Assembly: GCA_037576215.1 (NCBI GenBank)
Contig: JBANDB010000001.1
Span: forward strand, 1,550,001-1,614,000
Reading direction: 5' to 3'
Source of the DNA: Armillaria gallica
Taxonomy: Eukaryota; Basidiomycota; Agaricomycetes; Agaricales; Physalacriaceae
DNA: 64,000 bases
Shown here: piece by piece, positions 11,774 to 24,501 of the stretch
Position numbering within the stretch: position 1 is the first letter of the stretch
Layout of the letters: the number at the start of each line of letters is the position of its first letter
The notes under the pieces: generated by a model
What the model saw: the letters and a program-made list of their open reading frames with translations, nothing else
Database searches by the model: none
Told to the model about the DNA's origin: nothing
Program-made: the position numbers and the translations under genes

Positions 11774-14489
11774 TCAAAGTGTGGATGCAGACCAAGGAAA
11801 ATAACGATGAAGACAGACAGAGGACGGCGGGGCAGGCAGCGGAGGCCCGTTGTCGCTTTCTTGGTCGATATCCCTCCCCTCCTCAGAGTCGCTACTACTA
11901 CTATCGCTCTGGGATGAATCGACATCCGGCCGACAGTGTGGGTATCCTTGTGGATACCTGCGATCCTCTGGTGGTTCTCTGTCGAGATCAAAGGGGGGCT
12001 CGGGTTCGAGATGGCAATCGAGCTCGTCCTGGAGCTGATGCGGGTTTTGCGGAGACACTTGTTCGAGACCGTATATAGGTTCGGGTACTACGGTGTTTTG
12101 AGAACCGTAATGGTAGTCCCAGGAGTCGCGGGAGTTTTGGGGGGTAAGGCTGGGAGGTCTGGGCGGTTGTTGAGATAATCGGGCCGGTTGCTGTAGATGG
12201 CGGGGCTCGGGGGTAGTCTCAGCAGACTTTTTCCGGATATAGGACCTTAGCAGACGTCGGAGACTGCCAGCCAGACCAGGACTCTGTCCCTTTTGTTGAT
12301 CAAACTGAACGGGTGATGGCTTGGATGGTGCATGCGGTTGCCCGTGTCGCCGTGGCTTCTGTCGGGGTGTTTGATCGAATTGTGTGTCAGGCTGCTCGTA
12401 TTGGGCATGAGGATGCTTGTATTGGGCATGCGGATCCTCGTATTGGGCGTGCGGCTCCTCGTACTGAGCGTGTGGCTGCTCGTACTGGGCACATGGATAA
12501 TCGTAGTGGTAATCATACTGATAGTCATAGTATGATTGGTCGAATGACACGGCTTGTCCCGCACTGTATTGCTCCATCTCTGGGTCATACGAGGGAACAT
12601 AGATCTCTGACCATTTTGGTTCAGGATCGAAACGCCAGTCGTCCCAGTTGTCGCAAAGCTCCTCATGGTCCTGTGAGTACCCACCGTCAACCAGAGCCAT
12701 ATAAAAATACTAATCAGAATACGGACCTCCATGTGGATATCTTGATGCTCCTGGAACATTTCGCCTAAAGGTAGAATTTCTTGGTCAGGAGTGGGTGGCG
12801 GCGAAGGAGTGGAAGGCGCCGAGCTAGTGCCCGGTTCTTGCTCCACGAAAAGAACGTGTTGCGCAAGCACATTTCCTTGCGAAGAAAGAAAGAATTCGTC
12901 TGCGGATATAGACCAGCCCGCATCGGAGGAAGGAAATCTCCAGTGTCGAACCTCTACCAAAGCCGCCCTCACAGCGTCCTCTCGCAGAACGAATGTATCG
13001 CCCACTGTTTTCTGGCCATGCAACTCCGGATGAAACCACATCACAATCTTCCAGATCGTCTCATCTTCAAGGAGCGGATAGATCTCCCGGAAACGCAGAA
13101 CAAATGCCGGAACTTCAGGGACTTCCGGGATGGAGGGAAGTCCGTCCTTCAGTTTCATGAACTGGAAATCACTCGCAAAGTACTGTTGACACTCTTGTTC
13201 TTGCTCGACCGCGACTTCAGGACAGCCCTCAGGCGATGCCTTGCAAACACAAAAGATGAGAACAGGGAACTGATTAAAACGAAGACAAGACATACACCCA
13301 ATCCAGGGGAGTTGTCATCGTGCGACGTGGCAGACACAGTCATGGATGTGTCGGTAGCGACCGATTGGTGGACCTGCTGCTGGTTCTGCGATCGTGCTGA
13401 TTCCGCCATCGCCAGAAACTGCGCCACCACTTGTGCGGCTAGTGTCTCTACATCCGACAATTGGACGGAGAGCAACGTCTGAATTTCCCACAACCCTGGA
13501 TACTGCTCCAGCGTAGCGTACACGAGCTGCAGGACCATTTGATGAGCGTGCTGGATGTCCATGGATCCCCGAGCAAACTCAGGGTTGCCGGTAACCGCCT
13601 GAATGACCGCCTCAGCCAGACGTTGCTGCAGTTCCCCTAGAGACAGCTCAGAACCCGCAGGTTGGGAAGCAGGGGGCTGTGGAGGAGAATGGAAACTAGA
13701 CGATGGAGGCTGAACGATTGGTGCAGGCCATGGAGACGACGACACAAATTGCATGTCCTCGGGGGTGGATTCGATGAACGAGTTACTCGGAGGTGGGTCA
13801 GAATGCTCCATCTCAGTGTCATATAGAGGTTTTTCGGTGGCATCGTGAACGGCGGCATGGGACTGGGCTGGGTGCCAGGGAATGGACAGTCGTTGGATTC
13901 AGGGACTGGTACGGAAGTTGTCTGTGGCGTCGGCTGAGAACATGGGACATCGCTGTTTGGGGCAGCGGGAGTACAAGGTGCCCGCTGTGCATTTGGGAGC
14001 CGGAATGATGATGGGATCGATTCTTCAGGATTGTGTAGGGGAACGAATTCCAGATCTTCCTCTTCCTCTTCATGAAGTTGTGCATCCAATATGGATAGGA
14101 TGGTCGATAAGTCAACAGGTTGCGCGTGGGAGGGACTATGCGACGCGTCGTTCGTCGTTTCTTCGGACTCGCCGAATATTAGGGAATCTGGTGGGCGGCC
14201 ACGACGGCTAGAGGCATTGTTAGTGAAAACGCGAAATGGGAGGAACTACGAGCACACACTTCGAAGGGCGTGGGGGATCCTCCGAGACGAGGGGAATGCT
14301 ACTGCGAATAAGTAGCTCAATTTCATCTTCAACGGCGGCCTCTCCCTGCGTTTTTGAGCTTGTCTCCTCGGTGGCAGCTTCGAAATTGTAATATTTCCCG
14401 CTGAGAGTCCCAGGTACGCGTCTACAAGCATTAGTGCATGAGCGGGCAACAACTTCACAGCTGTTTTAAACTCACACATGTTGGAACAT
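11774..14489 (-). CDS. Large hypothetical protein with a tandem heptapeptide repeat (about 809 aa)
   Basis: Six exons on the minus strand join with consistent phase: 14489-14476, 14421-14258, 14187-13913, 13862-13296, 13239-12727, 12670-11774. The first coding exon is only 14 nt; its intron has donor GTGAGT, branch CACTAAT and acceptor TAG. The protein is acidic and Pro/Gln/Ser-rich, with one more ordered stretch around residues 330-480 (LRFREIYPLLEDETIWKIVM, then WHF-like PELHGQKTVGDTF). A C-terminal Tyr/Gln/His-rich region holds five 7-residue repeats, and a Ser/Asp run follows near the end. No known domain was recognised. Introns 2-6 are well supported by frame; the 5' end is less certain. 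It may be a regulator or scaffold, but no function is assigned. Confidence 0.6.
12391..12495 (-). repeat. Five 21-bp in-frame tandem repeats
   Basis: Five diverged 21-bp units encode heptapeptides of the form (H/C)AQY(E/K)xP: CAQYEQP, HAQYEEP, HAQYEDP, HAQYKHP, HAQYEQP. The unit length is a multiple of three, so copy-number change would keep the frame. The region just upstream is a Tyr/Asp-rich low-complexity stretch. Confidence 0.85.
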
Positions 14490-15747
14490 TGGCGAGGCAG
14501 CGAACTTGAAGTTTAACGTCTAAGTCCGAGTAGCTTTGCGGTGCTGATATGTTCTGCAACAGAGTAAAGAGCAGAAGAGAGCAGGTGGGGAGGGATGTCA
14601 CGTAGCCGTCTTGGTAAAAGGCGCGGTTCATTATATCTTGGCTGGCCAAAGACAAATATTTCCAAGAAGCACAATAGCGTCGGAGGTTGAATCCATATTT
14701 GGCCAGGTGATAGCAACATGCAGTGGCAACTGAGCAAAGACATTACAAGGCAGAGTCCCGGTGCTGGTTGTCGTTGGCAGACGATCCAACGATGAACTTC
14801 ACAGTCATTCCGCTCGACTGCCCGCCTCGTACAGGCCATACTACAGCTGAAAACCACAGTCAGACTCAGAGTGGCACCTCTACTTGGGACAAAGCAAGAT
14901 ACACGCGGAGAGGACTGGGGTAAGATTCTGGACAAAACGGGCAGCTGGACAAGACAAAGGAAAGTGTGAAGCAAATGTCGTCCCGGATTGGATGGTCAAA
15001 GGCTCAAAGTCTGCAACCAGACCAACACTGCTTCGTCCAATATCCATGTGCCAGGCTTTGAAAACCAATACGCAGTGACAATTCCGTCAACGTAGAGTGA
15101 AGGTGTACCTTTACCGGATATTGTCTTTGAATTCGTGTAACCCGTCATCTTCACTGCCAGAACCTGAATTCATGGGGGTACACGGAGAGTAGCCTCTCAG
15201 TGCACGATGACGTTGAGGAAAAGTTTGAGGAAAAGAAAATCTAAGGTCGCACTACGTAACTGATAAGACTTCTATAGACCGTCGGAGGCGCCTAGGGATG
15301 GGCGGCACTGAAAGATATATATGCATCTACGATCAATGATCAAATTCACATCCAAAGGTCTTTACACGCGACTTACGGTCACCAGTCAGTTACTAGGTGC
15401 AAGACAGATATCTACGTAAGTAGTACATTGTCAGTGGCGTTGTCAAAGCACACCGCAACCCACACGAGGCTACCCAAATGTTCGACATACGAAGAGCGTT
15501 CAAAGACAGTCGAAGCACGCTCAGTTGTCAAGCTTTGTTGAAGTCGAAGAGCTGATAAAGACATCTGTCGGAGCTCTGCGCCGATGACCGCGTGCTTACG
15601 TAGGACGGCACGGTCAGGTGATGCTGTTGAACTTAGCTCAAGTCACGTGTTTGCCACGAGGCTATCGCGCGGATTTCAACTTGCAGTGGCCTGTCTTTTT
15701 CCTCATCCCATCATCTGGCGTTAGGCCTCCCTCAAGATTCAAGATTC
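14490..15747. other. Divergent intergenic region
   Basis: Lies between the minus-strand repeat protein and CDC5 (+), so it holds both promoters. Minus ORFs at 14455-14655 and 14513-14974 look partly coding (GFNLRRYCASWKYLSLAS) and have possible splice sites (GTGACA...TTGCAG at about 14557-14604), but no consistent gene could be built. They might be an upstream exon or 5' UTR of the minus gene. Nothing else was recognised. Confidence 0.4.
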
Positions 15748-18547
15748 ATGTCAGCTCACGTCTATCCTATGCAGGCATATAACAGGATGCCAGCGCCACC
15801 ACTCGCAGGACCGTCCAAGCGCTATCCTCTCAACGTCGTCAACAACTACGTTACAAGGCCACCAGCTTCGCCACCGAAACCCGCTGAGAAACAAAAACAG
15901 CCGGCGTCACCTCCTTTGCCTCGTCAGAACAGTAAAACTGCGCCGCCATCACCGCCAAAGGTCATTTCCGACAGCAAGAACAACAGGGTATACCACCGAT
16001 TAGACTTTTTGGGAGAGGTAAGCCAGCTATTTCTCTCGGTATTCTTATTTACGCATTTGTTGTCTGGCAGGGAGGATTCGCTCGGGTGTACGAAGTGAAA
16101 GATGTTCGAGGAACCAAGTGGGCGTGTAAGGTGGTTACCAAGAGTTCTCTCAAGACCAAGAAAGCGAAAACCAAGGTTGTGAATACCGTTCCTTCTGCTA
16201 CCGTTTCGCTGAGTGAATCTGCATAGTTATTTGCCGAAATCAAGATCCACAGATCCCTCGAACATCCGAACATCGTCGGCTTTATGGACTGCTTCGAAGA
16301 TGACGAAAACGTGTACATGACTCTGGAACTCTGCCTTGGCGGGTCCCTCATGGACCTCCTACGCAGACGCAGACGCTTCACCGAGCCTGAAACCCGATTC
16401 TTCATGGTTCAAATCCTCGGCGCCTGCCATTACATGCACACCCATCAGGTCATCCACCGCGACCTCAAACTCGGCAACATATTCCTAGACGCCAATATGA
16501 ACATCAAAGTGGGAGACTTTGGTCTTGCCGCGCTCATCGAGAACGAAGGTGAACGAAAGAAGACGATATGTGGAACACCGAACTATATTGCACCAGAAGT
16601 CTTGTTTGACACGGCGAATGGTCATAGCTTCGAAGTCGACACATGGTCTACAGGCGTCATTCTGTATACCCTTGTGGTGGGACGCCCCCCTTTCCAGACG
16701 AAGGAAGTGAAGGGGATTTACAAGTGAGTTCCTCGGGTTATGTCGGTCCCGTTGCTGACGTTCCGAGTCTAGCCGCATCAAACAAAATGACTATGACTTC
16801 CCTCCAGAACGTCCAGTGTCATCCGAGGCCAAGGAGCTCATCACGAGTATCCTCGCGTCTGACCCACAACTCCGCCCAACTGTCCATGAAATCGTCGCTC
16901 ACCCTTTCTTGAGCGAAGGTACTTTCCCGCCTTATATCCCCATCTCTGCGAACGAGAGCGTTCCCACCTTCCAGCATATCAACCATGTATCAAGTGAAGC
17001 CAACTATAGGCGTGTCAAGCGCAAGGCTCTTCTGGACGAGGACCAGGTGACATCAATCGCTCTTCCTAAATCCCAGGCCTCCGCGACCACGTCTGGAGCA
17101 ATGAAAAGTGTTACTTCAAGCATCGCGCAGCAGGAAAAAGAATTCCAGAAGGCCGTTCAGCCTGGCTCCCCCATCTCTGCTTTGTTGAGTTCTGCGAGGC
17201 AGCCACTCTTGATGAGTACAACCTCCGGCAACGGCGTGGGAAACAAGGAGTCGCCCTTGATGAGAAAGCTGCAAGCTGCCTCAAAACAGGCCTCACCCCT
17301 TGGACCCCCCAAAGGACGAGGTGCCGTTAGTCGTGTGGCTGGCAGGGGTTTACAAGGCATTAGGGAAGAGGATGGTGAACAACAACAAAGGGAGAAGGCA
17401 AGGAGGAAGGAGGTGGATTCCATGAAAGCCCGGATCGTTGCCCAAATGGCTGAGCCCAAGGAGGATGATACCGAGGAAGAGAGGGAGAATATGCCGCCTG
17501 TCAAGAATGAGGTTAGGAAGCGCAAGGATGTGGGCGTCAGGGATGACAGACAACAACGTAAGTTTTACTGTCCCCTGTATGTTTATCGCGAGCTGAACTC
17601 GTGTAGGCGCGAGGAAGCAAGACTGACTGGGCAGGAGCTAAAGAATAGGCTCACTGGTTTCGATGGCGCTGCGCATGTGCTTTCGCTTGCGTTTGATGCA
17701 AAGGAACGAGGGAAACTATTCCGTGACCCTAGAGAAGACCCGCAACTTCCTCTTCCTGAGGAACGTGTGTTCATCGTTTCCTGGGTAGATTACTGTAACA
17801 AGTACGGCATGGGCTATGCTCTAACCGATGGTAGCGTTGGCGTTCATTTCAACGACACAACGAGCCTTATCCTGAGTGCTGACAAACGGTAGGCCTATTC
17901 AATTCGCATAAGAGATATGAGCTGATCGGTTCCGTGGTAGGCACTTCGACTACCTAGCTGCGAGAAAGCAGGGGGTCATGTTTGTGAAGAAGTCGTACAC
18001 CGTAGATGAGTACCCAGATGACTTGAAGAACAAGGTATATCTGCTCAAGCACTTCGAGCGGTACATCATGGATCGTCTATATGGGGAATATGAGTACACG
18101 TTCGAGGACGTGGACAGGACGAAGGGCATGGACTGGGTGCAGAAGTACCTAAGGATGAAGCATGTCATCGTCTTCAAGATGAGCCACGATGTATTACAAG
18201 TCAGTTTTCCCGCACATCATTCATCCCTGTCACTGACGTACGTTCGGATGCAGTTCAACTTTTACGACCACTCGAAGATAATCCTATCTTCGCACGGACT
18301 ATTGGTGACGCATATCGATAAGCACTATAAGATGACACGCTGGTCGCTGAGCGAGATCATGGCCACCGCATTGAAGGCGGAGGCTGGCAATATCGATGAG
18401 GCGCAGGCGAAGTTCAACGGAAAGCTTGTCGACAAGCTGAGGTATTGCAGGGAAGTGCTGGTCAACATCAAGACGGCAAGTGGTGTGGATGAGGGTGTGA
18501 AGGAGACCCAAGTGACGAAGAGGACATCTAAGACTTCTTTGCGGTGA
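15748..18547 (+). CDS. CDC5: Polo-like mitotic kinase (Cdc5/Plk1)
   Basis: Exons: 15748-16017, 16071-16175, 16227-16723, 16773-17888 (with a doubtful intron inside), 17941-18199, 18254-18547; about 846 aa if the doubtful intron is retained. The kinase domain starts at [17 protein letters not shown] and has the VAIK-type lysine (WACKVV), [13 protein letters not shown] and an activation loop with [25 protein letters not shown] at the exon 3/4 junction is a polo hallmark. The C-terminus has two polo boxes: [14 protein letters not shown] with the phosphopeptide-binding Trp, and [12 protein letters not shown] with the His-Lys pincer. Polo kinases drive mitotic entry, spindle function and cytokinesis. 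An intron-like GTAAGT...GTGTAG (17558-17606) is out of phase by one base; retention, an AAG acceptor at 17617, or an assembly deletion would each restore the frame. Confidence 0.95.
17558..17606 (+). other. Intron-like segment in CDC5 with a one-base phase mismatch
   Basis: Donor GTAAGT, branch-like GCTGAAC and acceptor GTGTAG make a textbook 49-nt intron, but removing it runs the frame into TGA within seven codons. One extra base after the acceptor would give the RREEARLTG frame seen downstream. Confidence 0.6.
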
Positions 18548-18827
18548 AGGGTAACGTGCCTATGACGATGCTAGGTCGTCGAACTTGACTCAGAATGGAA
18601 GTTGTACTTCTGTTCCATTTCCACTTTCGACACATAGTGTACGCATACTCTCCGGACAACGATTGTCTACATTTTTCTCATGATAACGCCTCAGACGCAT
18701 TTTTTTATGTAGTAGCATGCACAGTATATTTATGGTGACGACCTGGAGTAGTTCAGGCCTTCCCAACTCTTGTATATACATCGAACACATAACATAATGA
18801 TTAACCTTTGCAGAATTGGTACCTAGA

Positions 18828-20073
18828 CTACTTCTGCTTCAACACCGTTCCATGCCTCACAAACCCGCTCAGACCGTCAGGAAGGATCCGATAGGGAGAC
18901 CAGTTGTAGAGGTCAGTGGAATCTGAGTAGATGTATTTGCCAGAATCGTAGCCATCGGCGTATCTGTTTTATCATATGGTTACCGTTCAAACCACCGATG
19001 GCGAAATACTCACAAGCGGTGGGTACCGTTCGGTAGAATGGTGATACAGCCGCCTTCAACGTGCCCCCATCCCGCGAAGTCTCCAGTCTGGACAAAGGTG
19101 TATGGGCCGGTGAGAGATGAGGCAACTGCGTGTTCGATGTGCTTTTTCCCGTCTGTCTCTGCTTTGGCGAATAGATGATATTGACCGCTGTAAGTATGTC
19201 CTTAGATCAGAGTGTATAGGCGACAAAAGGGAATAGGCTAACTTGAACAATACCGGGAAGCTGTCAATGTACCCCAAACCTGAGTTGGATATCCCGGACA
19301 TGACGACGGGGCCGCTCCATGAAGTGAGGGTGGCGTCGTTGGCGGTAAACACGTAGGGCAAGAAGGGACCGTAGCTGCCGGTTGAGAGCGAGACAACAAT
19401 ATTCAATTTTCCGGTATTGGTGTCTTTAAAGAATTCCTTGGGAAGCGAAGGTTAGCCGCGGATGTAATTTAGTTTGTTGTAGTATGCCATACTGGTGCCC
19501 AAGTATTGTCCGGAGTAATCAGCGAGGAGGCGGTGGGAATCGTGGCGACAAGCTTCCAGGTAATAAGGTCAGGACTGCTCTATGGTATAGCGGGGGTGAG
19601 CTATTTTGCGGAGTGAACATGCCATAATAAACACCAACCGCGATAGCAAAGTTGGTTCCAGTCCAATCAGTCGTATCTCGATAGAGTCATGTATCAGGGT
19701 ATAAAGTTTACGCTTCGAGAATCAGCTCACAAGCAATATAATATTTTCCACTAGAAGACGGAATCAATTTACTGAGATATCTCAAGAAGAGCACCGGTAC
19801 TGACTCTGTGTGAAGAATAACGCTCGGATCGCGAATGAGGCCGGTAGCCGGGGTATAAGTTGGTCCTTTCAAAAGATTGAAGTTGGTGCCATCGTCTGAG
19901 GTGTATACGTAGAGATTGGATTCGGATACGCTTGTAAAAGCGCTGAAAACGTAGGTGGAACTGACAGCTCGTTTGAATGCTTCTGGAGAGAGTGCGGGCC
20001 CGATGAGCTCTACCGGAGACGATGCTACGAAGCACAAGAGCGCCAATCCGAACAAGGAGAGGAGGATTCCCAT
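18828..20073 (-). CDS. Secreted GH43-like glycoside hydrolase (five-bladed beta-propeller)
   Basis: Seven minus-strand exons in phase: 20073-19805, 19750-19731, 19676-19639, 19579-19493, 19436-19243, 19187-19014, 18963-18828 (305 aa). The N-terminus is a signal peptide (ILLSLFGLALLCFVASS). Repeated propeller motifs follow: SNLYVYTSDDGTNF, IRDPSVILHTDGKYYIAYT, NTWAPEFF, YIDSFP, GHVEGGC and YSDSTDLYNW. The Asp in RDPS, the Asp in YIDSFP and the Glu in HVEGG fit the general base, pKa modulator and general acid of family 43. These enzymes remove arabinose or xylose side chains from plant cell-wall polysaccharides. All six introns are 50-59 nt; one exon is only 20 nt. Catalytic assignment is by family analogy. 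Confidence 0.82.
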
Positions 20074-20634
20074 CGTAAATATGGATCATCTGCTGCTGCT
20101 GTCTTGCTTAATAGTACCTCCGGGCCGTCTTCAATGTCAAGAAGACATTTTCGTCTTTCTTTCTACTTGGCGTAGTAATATCCTTTGCCGGGCCATCGTA
20201 AAGAGTGTTCGGGACCATATGCCAGTACATGTGCATAGTGATTCAGGTGCCCCTCAGGCAAGTCAGCCGCACCTTTGTCATTACCCGTTTTGAATCACCG
20301 CTGATCCGCGAATGCAGCGAAGGAATTCGAAAGGGTATCAGCTGGTTTCTTCCTGGAGCAATCGGGTAAACAATTATATTTTGAATCGGAAGTGCCCAGT
20401 TGTCTGCGTGGCGTGTGCGCGCGTTAGTCTTCTCTATGGCGGTCGGTCGGTCGTCTGGATTTCATCTCAACGACTTTGATTTCGATGCGATGTGAATACA
20501 AAGGATGATGCTTAGACTAAAAAGTACAGAAGAAACGATCTTGGTGCACTGATCAGATTCCGCTTATGCGACTCGGAGGGACATCGAGGAACGTACAAGA
20601 TGATCAGGGTGACCTGACAGATAAGCTCCTAACA
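20074..20634. other. Intergenic, promoter of the GH43-like gene and 3' flank of the receptor
   Basis: About 560 bp with one short unsupported ORF (19955-20293, +, overlapping the GH43 exon). CGGTCGGTCGGTCG near 20440 is a short direct repeat. No clear regulatory site was identified. Confidence 0.4.
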
Positions 20635-22048
20635 TCATCTATCTCTATCCTGCCGTGAACGTGAAAGAGATTCCTCGTCGCTGTCTAGACCGAAACCCTC
20701 CAGCCGACCAGGAAAGTCGTCGTCAAGCTTCGCGTCGGGGATTCCGAGAGGTGTTATTGTGGATGCCACAAGATCGGGACGGGTTGCCGTGTACAGAATA
20801 GAGTTGAATAGACCTGATGATGAAAAAAGAACGCCCGCAAAAAATGTCGCTCCCGGAGGAACATAGACTCCATCACTAAAAGTGAGCCACCTAACGATGG
20901 TCACAGGAGAGACGCATATAGCGTACACCGCGGGATAGCTGGAGATCATCAGACTGCGCACGGAGATCAATAGATTGAATGAACCAACATTAGCATGAGG
21001 TTTGCAACTGCCTTAGACTGCCGCTCGTCTTCATCATCCGCCGCAGTCAGGTCTTGCCGTACGCGATTCCCTTGTATCATGAAGTGAACACCTTCATCGA
21101 CTACGATGAATCCCCGCATGACTAGAGCAATCAGCCCATATATCATAACCATGACCGCAAGAGCAATCCATAGCCAGAGATACTCGAGAGCTATTCGCTC
21201 AGCACCGTATTCGTCTCGAATCCAGCACCCTACATGTCGAAATCAGCCGACTCGGAGGCGAATAACCATTAAAGAATAAGGCGCACAATATCCCGTATTC
21301 CCATAATAGTTCCCCGGGTGCGTCGCATAGCTTATGCCAACGTTCAAGGCGATGAAGATCCAAATGAGGGAAACGATAACAATAGACAACCAGGGAGGTG
21401 CCCGCCACCGCATGACGAGGACATTGAACGTATGGATTGCTAGTGCCTATCAGCAGCGTTAGACCGTACACCGGATGGAAATATTAACGCGTACAAGGGA
21501 CCTATACACAACATATCAGTCTACATTCACGATAGAGACTTGAAATACCTACGTGAGAGCAACTGTAACGTCACCGATCTGCTTCAAGATGCCTTGTGTT
21601 ACGCACAGGGTACCCTCAATGACCTCCTGCGATAGAAAAGTCTGCAAAAGCACTTGGAGATCCAATAACCATCCTCACGGCATCTATGATCCACTGTATA
21701 TTCAGAAGGCCACCTATGGGAGAATCAGATGGTGAAAACCACAGAAAAGCAGCTACTCACCAAGCGCCTGGATAAGCTCTGCGCACATAAGGCTTATGAA
21801 ATAAACCGAGTTGCTCGCATCCCAATGATCAGCATCCATGGAGTGCTTCCTCAGTACGCGCCGCGCCTGCACACGTTTGAACAGCCCGAACGCGACATAG
21901 ACGAGCAAAGCAGCGACCGAAAGGGCAGATATGCTACGACGTGCTCAGTGAGCGATAGGAAAAGCCGAGCGGAGACCCACCTAGCTGCCTCTACAATGAG
22001 AAAGATACCCAGCCGCTCTCCGAAATCGAAGTTGGTGTTTGAGGTCAT
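20635..22048 (-). CDS. Seven-transmembrane G-protein-coupled receptor (Git3/Gpr1/cAMP-receptor-like)
   Basis: Eight minus-strand exons in phase: 22048-21981, 21933-21761, 21713-21679, 21626-21553, 21501-21495, 21446-21287, 21229-20989, 20938-20635 (353 aa). The spliced protein has about seven hydrophobic helices. A short N-terminus (TSNTNFDFGERLGIFLIVEA) is followed by TLCVTQGILKQIGDV, ALAIHTFNVLVMRWRAPP, GNTGYWCWIRDEYGAERIA, a long charged third loop (ADDEDERQ) and a Ser/Arg-rich tail. This order matches basidiomycete receptors of the glucose/cAMP-receptor class that signal through G-alpha to adenylate cyclase. A 7-nt exon (21495-21501) completes the TSLALAIH helix. The last intron (20939-20988) is taken as 50 nt. 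The ligand is unknown. Confidence 0.85.
21495..21501 (-). other. 7-nt microexon in the receptor gene
   Basis: Seven bases between a 51-nt intron (21502-21552, acceptor TATAG) and a 48-nt intron (21447-21494, donor GTACGC, branch TCTAACG). They supply the end of a Thr codon plus Ser-Leu. Skipping it, or reading through either intron, breaks the conserved helix. Confidence 0.65.
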
Positions 22049-24501
22049 TTTTACTCCTGATATCTACCCTCAGCCTTTTAATAGGCGTCGCTGCCGAGGC
22101 AAAGCCAAGGCCAAAGGGCCAGGAAATGTCACCAAGATATCCCCGCGTTCATGGTAGGCGTACGACGATAAGGTAGGGCAGTGTCGTTCCTTGATTCCCG
22201 TGACGCACATCATTAAAGACCCTTGAAGATATGTCAAGAACAAGGCCCAATGGCCTCCATAGCTGTCATATTAGCTGAAGCGAGCTACTGATATACATCC
22301 AAGGCGATGTAAGGATCCTTCCGGATCCAGGGCGGGCTCGGATCCAAGGGTGAAGGAAAGGGTAACGATGGTGGTGGTAAAAGAAAAGGAATGCGTACCT
22401 CAGCCCACAAGTTATCGTCCCCGACCAACAGAGCCCTCAGGCATGATACATTGTTGCAAACTCAACTCATTGCATCGTTACATGTCCTCATGTCGCATTT
22501 TCCACGAATCTTCCGTATTTTGCGGTTGAGTTCGACTCCATGAAAATGCACAAAATAATTCCGAAATCGCCAAGAACTACAATGAAGGGAGCTTCAAATT
22601 CCAACAAAACAAGATGATTGAATATGTACACTGTGACGACGACATTGAGAAAAAAAGTCATGATATCCCTTCCATACGGGCCGCAAACGACACAAGAAAG
22701 TCCAAGCGATCTAGGTGAAAGGTATCTTTCTCCCTTCGCTCAGTTCAAGATCCATCCTTGGGAAAGATAGAGAATGAACCTCAAATATCAACGTGCGAGG
22801 TGAAAACTTTCGATAAGTTTTTTTTCGGCGGTCTGGGCTTTTATACACAATTAAAACTCCGCCTCGGAAGTTCCCGAAGTTAGTACAAAGCCGATCTGAG
22901 TTCCAAAAATTTTCTTTACAGTCTTACTCGTTGCCCCCTCATACTGCTGTAATTTCTTTCGTTGATTTTGTGGCTTGTGGGTGCTGGATGAGAAGAGTAT
23001 ACCTATAGCCCGGAACTGGGCAATCCACTTGTGCTTTATCGTGCACTTTCTTTGGTTAATCAGTTCTGGGTACATCTTTTCTCGACTTTATCATCATTAC
23101 AGTTGTCACTACATCTTCGAAAACAATACTATTCGCTGCCCTTTCTTCGCCTTTCTTCATTGTTACGTGCATGAGTCCATGGATTTAGCAAGCTTGTCGG
23201 CGATGAAGAGTTGACAAAAAAAGTGCTTCCAGATCAGTAACGGTTTCTTTCTGAAAATATTTTCAAGGGAAATGCTGATTCGGCTCGCTATAATTTAGGC
23301 ATGAACTGATGTGTTTCCTTTACCTGGCCTGGCATCCTAGTCTGAGTAACCAGAGCGTCTGCCCATTCTACCATTGCTGACGCGAACCTCTGGTTGCTCG
23401 TCTGTCGGCCCTGTTCAGAAAAATCACCATTTTCTTGACTCAGTGGTCCCTTCTCTTGCTGGTAAGAAAGGTCTTTCTCGTTTGCCCTTGAGGTGGACCG
23501 CTGCTTTATCCTTGTGTGATCCCCAACCCGTTTCGTTTAGACTCTAAGGCGGGACATCAACAGCTTGAATATGCCTGGGAGACAAGTGGGAGCTAAGAGC
23601 AGCACCGTTTCCTGGTTGTCAGGTAGTGGTTAATTATGTACGCGTTCTGGGGACCGCCGCCATGATGGATCGGCTTTATGAGACGCTGATGTCAATGAGT
23701 CATTACCTTGCTTGTGTCTCTGTGGGTCTAAAAACCGTGATTACCAAGCGTAAATTGTCACATGATGTGATGTAATAGTGGCGTAATACTCCGTCATGCA
23801 ATGTCACGATAATTGTCCAGGAATATCAAGTTTACCTTCTACTCTAGCGGTCGCGACTCGCAATTCTTTCCCGTTTTACCTCGGATTTTTTTCTAGGATA
23901 TCTATTATGTATGCCCTTCCTCGTTCCATCTACTTATCTGGTGTGTTTTGCTCCAAATAAATAATCAGGATTTTTGCCAGCGCACCGATCAGGGTTGACA
24001 CTTCCCTGCCAAAATTGACGACTTGCGTGCCGATACCATTCCGCAGCAACTCACATTCGACCAAATTTCTTTCAGCGAACATGATGAAGTCCACTTTGGA
24101 GGGTGAGTGCACCAGTACTTCCAAGGTTGTTCTCTCCAAGTTCGCTCCAGCTGGGATAACTTGCTCAGTTTGTCTAAGTACCACACTCTTTTCTTCATGT
24201 CTTGTGAATCTGTCCTCAAGTATTGGTAGCGTATTGTTGATCCATAAAATCGAGTTGTCGTACTTGAAAGGAGAAGGCTTGAACACCGCTCAAGCAAGGT
24301 ATGAAAGTCGTCGACCGACGACCGCTAGTGACAATGTAGCGCGACGCGGAGCGGCAGAGGCAAAGACTATTCCACGTGTTGCAGGTGGTTGCCATCTCGG
24401 TACCGTGACTCGGACCGAGTCTCATTGTGTAAGAAACGACTTGCGCTCTTACCACCATCTACCCGCTACTTACTAGCAATAGCTCTACTTATTCGCCCGA
24501 T
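22049..24501. other. Intergenic; one weak minus-strand ORF
   Basis: About 2.4 kb. The minus ORF 23930-24286 (118 aa, with KYDNSILWINNTLPILEDRF) has protein-like composition but no recognised domain and no clear partner exons; I leave it as a possible unknown gene. The rest, including AT-rich stretches near 22800-23250, shows nothing recognisable. Confidence 0.35.

Noticed and set aside
12247..13293. The 348-codon minus ORF read straight through intron positions
   Set aside because: It runs through two intron-like segments with good donors and acceptors (13240-13295 and 12671-12726), and its ends are in the wrong frame compared with the spliced model.
14455..14974. A separate minus-strand gene from frames containing GFNLRRYCASWKYLSLAS
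   Set aside because: No start codon and exon set gave a continuous model, and its plausible splice into downstream exons ends quickly in a stop. The exon set starting at 14489 has consistent phases instead.
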